Shown: one piece after another, positions 60,000-64,000 of the stretch
Numbering within the stretch: position 1 is the stretch's first letter
Layout: each line of letters opens with the position of its first letter
Translations under genes and position numbers: made by a program
The notes under the pieces: generated by a model
Told to the model about the DNA's origin: nothing
Database searches by the model: none
What the model saw: the letters and a program-made list of their open reading frames with translations, nothing else
Origin: JAWLDV01 sp046537975
Lineage (GTDB): Bacteria > Desulfobacterota > Desulfobulbia > Desulfobulbales > SURF-16
Assembly: GCA_046537975.1 (NCBI GenBank)
Contig: JBKHJR010000003.1
Location: 1 to 64,000, forward strand
Length of the DNA: 64,000 nucleotides
Direction: 5' to 3'

Positions 60000-61214
60000 A
60001 TGAAATTAGGGATTAACGGACTGGGAAGAATCGGCAAACTCTCTCTCTGGCACCACGTGGCCAGGAAATATTTTTCCGAAATCATAGTCAATACCGGACG
60101 GGAAGTGGGACAGAGCCTGGAAGACATCGCCTCTGTTATAGAAAAAGACAGTACCTACGGCAAACTGGGCAACTATTTATACGGTTACAAGGGAGGCCGG
60201 ATGGTGGAAAATCTGGACGAATCCTCCGGCTCCATGACCGTCGACGGTCTGCCGGTAAAGATTCTCCGGGAGGCAAGAAATCCCAAGGATATTAAGTGGC
60301 AGGAAAACGGGGTAAAGCTGGTTCTGGAAACCACCGGGGTTTTTAATGACCCCACTGCCGACAGTGAAATCAAAGGAGGGGCCTTAAGGGGACATCTTAA
60401 TGCCGGCGCGGAAAAGGCCATTCTCTCCGCACCCTTCAAGATCAAGGAAAAGGGAAGTTCCATGCCCGACGATGCCGTAACTACCGTAATGGGCATCAAC
60501 GAGGAAGACTACATCCCAACCCAGCACCATCTTGTCTCGGCAGCTTCATGCACCACTACCTGTCTGGCCTTTATGATCAAACCCCTTCTCGATCAGATCG
60601 GGGTGGAAAATTTTCTGAGTGCTTCAATGGTCACTGTTCATGCCGCTACCGGAAGCCAGAAAGTGATTGATGCAGTACCCAAAAGAGGCGCTACCGACCT
60701 GAGGAAAAACCGCAGTATCCTTAACAACATAATTTTGACCACCACCGGGGCCGCCAAAGCCCTCCGCCTGGTTATCCCGGAGATGAAGAACGTGGGTTTC
60801 ATGGCGGAATCCGTGCGTATCCCCACCTCCACCGGCTCTCTGATTATTCTGGTTCTCGACCTGCACGACGATACAGACGACCCGATCAGAAGAGATAGAA
60901 TCAACGAAATCTACCGCAATTTCGACGAACACTCTCCCTATCTGGAATACACGGATAAACAGAACGTCTCTTCCGACATCATAGGGACACCTTCTGCAGC
61001 CACAGTTATAGAGGGAAGCGAGACCCACACCAGGACCGCTTCCATCTCCCTTAATCTCAATAAAATCCAGAAATGCGCCCCTACCGGGGAGGATCAGATT
61101 CTGGAAGTACCGGTAACCCAGGCTGTTATATATGGCTGGTACGACAACGAACTGGGCAGTTATACCAATATGCTGGGAGACCGGACCGTGTCCATAGCTG
61201 AACAGATGATTTAA
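60000..61214 (+). CDS. gap: Glyceraldehyde-3-phosphate dehydrogenase (long form)
   Basis: Interconverts glyceraldehyde 3-phosphate and 1,3-bisphosphoglycerate with NAD(P). The 404 residues exceed the usual 330-340. The Rossmann motif INGLGRIGKLS starts the chain and the catalytic cysteine is in SAASCTTTCLA (about 184), with histidine region TVHAATGSQ and the C-terminal YDNELGSYTN. Additional sequence lies mostly at 35-75 (VGQSLEDIASVIEKDSTYGKLGN and YKGGRMVENLDESSG). This long form is a known GAPDH subgroup in some bacteria. A GGAGGAGCAGG site precedes the ATG; first of gap-pgk-tpiA-secG. Confidence 0.93.
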   Translation: MKLGINGLGRIGKLSLWHHVARKYFSEIIVNTGREVGQSLEDIASVIEKDSTYGKLGNYLYGYKGGRMVENLDESSGSMTVDGLPVKILREARNPKDIKWQENGVKLVLETTGVFNDPTADSEIKGGALRGHLNAGAEKAILSAPFKIKEKGSSMPDDAVTTVMGINEEDYIPTQHHLVSAASCTTTCLAFMIKPLLDQIGVENFLSASMVTVHAATGSQKVIDAVPKRGATDLRKNRSILNNIILTTTGAAKALRLVIPEMKNVGFMAESVRIPTSTGSLIILVLDLHDDTDDPIRRDRINEIYRNFDEHSPYLEYTDKQNVSSDIIGTPSAATVIEGSETHTRTASISLNLNKIQKCAPTGEDQILEVPVTQAVIYGWYDNELGSYTNMLGDRTVSIAEQMI

Positions 61215-61239
61215 AGTTTTAAGTTAAGGTGAGAAAAAA

Positions 61240-62415
61240 ATGAAGAACATCAGGGATCTTGACATTAAAGGCAAAAGACTCCTCATCCGGGTCGATTTCA
61301 ATGTTCCCTTAGACCAGGTCGGCAAGGTAGCTGATGACACCAGGATCCGGGAAGCCCTGCCCACCATCAGGCATGCCCTCCGGGAAGGGGCCAAAGTAAT
61401 CATCTGTTCCCATCTTGGCCGCCCCAAGGGCGAACGGAAACCGGAGTTTTCCATGTCTCCGGCAGCTCAGAGGCTGTCCCAACTCCTGGACAGGGAGGTC
61501 AAACTGGCCCCCGACTGCCTCGGGGAAGAGGTGGAAAAGATGGTCTCGGCCCTGGAGGACGGCGGAATAATCCTTCTGGAAAACCTGCGCTTTTACAAGG
61601 AAGAGACCGGCAATGATCCGGAATTTGCCAAGTCCCTGGCCGGACTGACCGATATCTACATAAACGATGCCTTTGCAGTTTCTCACCGGGCCCATGCCTC
61701 GGTGGAAGGGATAACCCATCACGTCCGGGAAGCAGCCGCCGGCTTTCTGCTTCAGAAAGAGATGGATTTCTTCCATCGTTCGGTCAGCAATCCGACTCGC
61801 CCCCTGACCGCGGTAATCGGCGGCGCCAAGGTTTCAGGCAAACTCGAGGCCCTGAAAAACATGCTGGGGATGGTCGATTCCATGATCATCGGCGGAGCCA
61901 TGGCCAACACCTTCCTTAAAAGCCGGGGGATCGAGGTAGGCAAGTCCCTGGTGGAGGATGATCTCCTGGACACCGCAGCCTCACTGCTTAAAGAGGCAAA
62001 AGAAAAGAAAATCAACCTTTATCTGCCGGTGGACTGTGTGGCGGCGGAACGCTTCGAAGAAGGCTGCGTAAGCAGGGTCGTTCCGGTGCAGGAAATTCCC
62101 CGGGACTGGCTGGCCCTGGATATAGGTCCCGCCACCACCACCCTGTTCTGCAGGGCCCTTGACTCAGCCAGAACCATTATCTGGAACGGCCCCATGGGAG
62201 CTTTTGAGATGGATGCCTACTCCCGGGGCACCATGGCCCTGGCCCAGCAGACAGCAACTTCCCATGCCCTGAGCGTGGTGGGAGGCGGAGATACGGTAAG
62301 TGCCGTCTATAAGGCGGGCTGGAATGAAGAAATGTCCTACATTTCCACCGGCGGCGGCGCCTTTCTGATGCTGATGGAGGGCAAAGAGCTGCCGGGAGTG
62401 ACCGCCCTGAAATAA
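61240..62415 (+). CDS. pgk: Phosphoglycerate kinase
   Basis: Transfers phosphate between 1,3-bisphosphoglycerate and ADP in the cytoplasm. The 391 residues have the normal length: LIRVDFNVPLDQ at the start, SHLGRPKGERKPE, INDAFAVSHRAHASVEG, the GGAKVSGKLEALKNM block, and the nucleotide-site GGGDTVSAVYKAG near the end. It follows gap by 25 bp, with AAGGTGAG before the ATG. Confidence 0.97.
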   Translation: MKNIRDLDIKGKRLLIRVDFNVPLDQVGKVADDTRIREALPTIRHALREGAKVIICSHLGRPKGERKPEFSMSPAAQRLSQLLDREVKLAPDCLGEEVEKMVSALEDGGIILLENLRFYKEETGNDPEFAKSLAGLTDIYINDAFAVSHRAHASVEGITHHVREAAAGFLLQKEMDFFHRSVSNPTRPLTAVIGGAKVSGKLEALKNMLGMVDSMIIGGAMANTFLKSRGIEVGKSLVEDDLLDTAASLLKEAKEKKINLYLPVDCVAAERFEEGCVSRVVPVQEIPRDWLALDIGPATTTLFCRALDSARTIIWNGPMGAFEMDAYSRGTMALAQQTATSHALSVVGGGDTVSAVYKAGWNEEMSYISTGGGAFLMLMEGKELPGVTALK

Positions 62416-62504
62416 AGCCAGGCCTTCGGGCTGCCGGGCTGAAACTTATACCTCCATCCTGATCCGACAATCTACAGCCATAATCCCTGAATAAGGAGAC
62501 CCCC

Positions 62505-63260
62505 ATGAAGCGCAGACCACTCATTGCCGGCAACTGGAAGATGAACACCAGCCTCGAGGAGGCGGAGAAGCTGTGCAAAAGCATCGTTAAACCCGGAATC
62601 CCCGAGGACCGGGATGTCATGCTGGCCCCCCCCTTCACCCACTTAACCACGGTGGCCTTCTGTATTTCCGGATCCCCTCTTCTGTTGGCCGGGCAGAATG
62701 TCTGCTGGGAGGAAAGCGGGGCCTACACCGGAGAGATCTCTCCGCCCATGCTCAAGGAAACCGGCTGCCGGATGGCCATCGTGGGGCACTCCGAAAGGAG
62801 GCAGTTGTTTGGGGAAGACAACGCCATGATAAACAAAAGACTTAAAGGCGCCCTGGCCCATGGCCTGATTCCCATCCTCTGCGTAGGCGAGACCCTGGAG
62901 GAACGGGAAGGAGGAACCACTTTCAAGGTCCTGAAAAAACAGATCCGGGAAGGTCTCCGGGAGGCGGAACCGGCAAGCGGCGAGGAAATCGTCCTGGCCT
63001 ACGAGCCGGTCTGGGCCATAGGCACGGGCAGAACGGCAACCGTGGAACAGGCCGGGGAAGTACATACTTTCATTCGCAAACTCCTGGCCGAGATATACGA
63101 GAAAAATATTGCCGACAAAATAAGAATATTGTATGGTGGTTCAGTTAAGCCTGACAACATTAACGAACTGATGTCCTTTGAAGAAATAGACGGAGCGCTG
63201 GTAGGGGGAGCATCCCTGAAAAGCGAAACATTCAACCGGATCATAAATTTTCAATACTAA
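62505..63260 (+). CDS. tpiA: Triosephosphate isomerase
   Basis: Interconverts glyceraldehyde 3-phosphate and dihydroxyacetone phosphate. The 251 residues carry AGNWKMNTSLEEAE (catalytic Lys), VGHSERRQLFGED (catalytic His), LAYEPVWAIGTGRTA (catalytic Glu) and ILYGGSVKPDNINEL (phosphate loop). ATAAGGAGAC precedes the ATG. It ends exactly where secG begins. Confidence 0.98.
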   Translation: MKRRPLIAGNWKMNTSLEEAEKLCKSIVKPGIPEDRDVMLAPPFTHLTTVAFCISGSPLLLAGQNVCWEESGAYTGEISPPMLKETGCRMAIVGHSERRQLFGEDNAMINKRLKGALAHGLIPILCVGETLEEREGGTTFKVLKKQIREGLREAEPASGEEIVLAYEPVWAIGTGRTATVEQAGEVHTFIRKLLAEIYEKNIADKIRILYGGSVKPDNINELMSFEEIDGALVGGASLKSETFNRIINFQY

Positions 63261-63665
63261 ATGACAACCATACTCGTAATAATACATATTATAGTCAGCC
63301 TCTTCCTGGTGGGAATCGTTCTTCTGCAGCAGGGAAAAGGGGCCAGTGTCGGAGCCACCCTGGGCGGCGCCGGAGGCAGCCAGACCATGTTCGGCTCGGA
63401 AGGTCCCATGCCTTTGATGAACAAAATAACCACCGGTGCAGCCATAATCTTCATGGCAACTTCCATATCCCTGGCCTACATCTCCGCCCATAAAAGCGGC
63501 TCTTCCGTGATGCAGGATGTGGAAAAAGAGCAGGGGGCCGGGCCCACCATAGAGAGAGGACTGGAAACAGTCCCCGAAGAATCATCTGAATCTGCAGATC
63601 CGGCTAAGGATGAAGCCGATCAGGAAGACTCATCGTCCGTTCCGGATTTCCCCCTTGACAATTAG
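63261..63665 (+). CDS. secG: SecG, accessory subunit of the Sec translocase
   Basis: A membrane protein of 134 residues that assists SecYE in protein export. Two helices at about 1-22 (TILVIIHIIVSLFLVGIVLLQ) and 54-73 enclose the conserved LLQQGKGASVGATLGGAGGSQ, followed by an acidic tail (EEQGAGPTIERG to the end). The ATG directly follows the tpiA stop, so the two are coupled. This tpiA-secG pairing followed by tRNA-Leu is typical of many Gram-negative genomes. Confidence 0.95.
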   Translation: MTTILVIIHIIVSLFLVGIVLLQQGKGASVGATLGGAGGSQTMFGSEGPMPLMNKITTGAAIIFMATSISLAYISAHKSGSSVMQDVEKEQGAGPTIERGLETVPEESSESADPAKDEADQEDSSSVPDFPLDN

Positions 63666-63716
63666 CCCGGACACAGGAAAAACAGACACCGCATAAAAGA
63701 TCACAAGTTCAAGGTT

Positions 63717-63801
63717 GCCGAAGTGGTGGAATTGGTAGACACGCTGTCTTGAGGGGGCAGTGGGGAAACCCGTGCCGGTTCAAATCCGGCCTTCGGCACC
63801 A
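63717..63801 (+). tRNA. tRNA-Leu (GAG)
   Basis: The acceptor GCCGAAG (63717-63723) pairs with CTTCGGC (63791-63797). The anticodon loop TTGAGGG gives anticodon GAG at 63751-63753. The long variable arm (class II tRNA) and T-loop GGTTCAAATCC are present, and CCA is encoded at 63799-63801. It lies 51 bp after secG and may be transcribed with it. Confidence 0.97.
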
Positions 63802-64000
63802 AAAATACATCCGGGAACTTCCACAAAGTTCCAGCAAGCCCGCATCCGGCAACGGACAGTGGGCTTTTTCTTTTCCCCTGCCTTCCAGTAAATTCCATTG
63901 ACATCCGGGTATAAAAGCGGGTATAAAATAGGGTACGTGGTTAAGGACACGAATACCCGCTAAGGATTTCAACTTCACCATCCTTTAATTTACCTTTTTC
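63802..64000. other. Right-edge region: possible start of an integrated element
   Basis: After the terminator, CGGGTATAAAA occurs twice in tandem (63906-63916, 63918-63928) and a third shortened unit AGGGTAC follows (63930-63936); GCGGGTAT (63917-63924) also recurs inverted as ATACCCGC (63953-63960). Such repeated sites beyond a tRNA 3' end often lie between an attachment site and an integrase gene. No integrase is in view. Confidence 0.3.
63837..63870 (+). terminator. Intrinsic terminator after tRNA-Leu
   Basis: AGCCC (63837-63841) pairs with GGGCT (63861-63865), with an inner stem TCCG-GCAA-CGGA (63845-63856) forming a stable tetraloop, then TTTTCTTTT. It is 36 nt after the encoded CCA. 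Confidence 0.7.

Overview
The window reads as chromosome from an anaerobic, motile or surface-sensing Gram-negative bacterium. A Desulfobacterota (former Deltaproteobacteria) member fits best, but this is inference. The signs are a single-chain pyruvate:ferredoxin oxidoreductase, a gap-pgk-tpiA-secG-tRNA-Leu block, LpxL-like and PlsC-like acyltransferases, many lipoprotein signal peptides, several oxygen-sensitive radical SAM enzymes and a glycine-betaine (ProU-type) importer. No rRNA, CRISPR array or insertion sequence was seen.

Layout. 1-5.2 kb: tail of a membrane protein, a MerR-type regulator, a convergent ATP-grasp protein and the PFOR gene. 5.3-13.9 kb: a P-II-like protein with a small membrane protein, a CBS-pair protein, NAD(P)HX repair enzyme, a divergent EF-G paralogue, a MogA/MoaB-like protein, PurM and a zinc-ribbon protein. 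14-22.5 kb: tRNA-His, a membrane diguanylate cyclase, a CPA2/Kef antiporter, proVWX and a PfkB kinase. 23-33.1 kb: a complete chemosensory operon (HEAT-receiver protein, hybrid CheA, CZB-type MCP, CheW, CheB, CheR). 33.1-49.5 kb (plus) and 52.5-59.7 kb (minus): two arms of a large biosynthetic locus. 60-63.7 kb: lower glycolysis, secG and tRNA-Leu. The last 200 bp may be the start of an element integrated next to tRNA-Leu.

The biosynthetic locus is the most striking content. It holds three complete FabF/B-type ketosynthases, one KAS III, two truncated ketosynthase-like proteins, three acyl carrier proteins, a PaaK-type adenylating ligase, a GT2-DUF2062 glycosyltransferase, LpxL-like and PlsC-like acyltransferases, five radical SAM proteins (four with an N-terminal B12-binding-like region, one with SPASM), a BtrH-like acyl-ACP transferase, an ABC-2 exporter and lipoproteins. 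No ketoreductase, dehydratase or enoyl reductase is encoded in it. The parts list recalls aryl-polyene and ladderane-type loci but the combination differs from both. I infer a system that builds an acyl chain on dedicated ACPs, modifies it by radical chemistry, transfers it to a lipid or amine acceptor and exports it. The product cannot be read from sequence.

A family of dispersed intergenic repeats (six recognisable copies of about 100-185 bp, several ending in runs of a CTTGCCC-like heptamer) is scattered through the window, always between genes; one truncated copy lies inside the biosynthetic locus.
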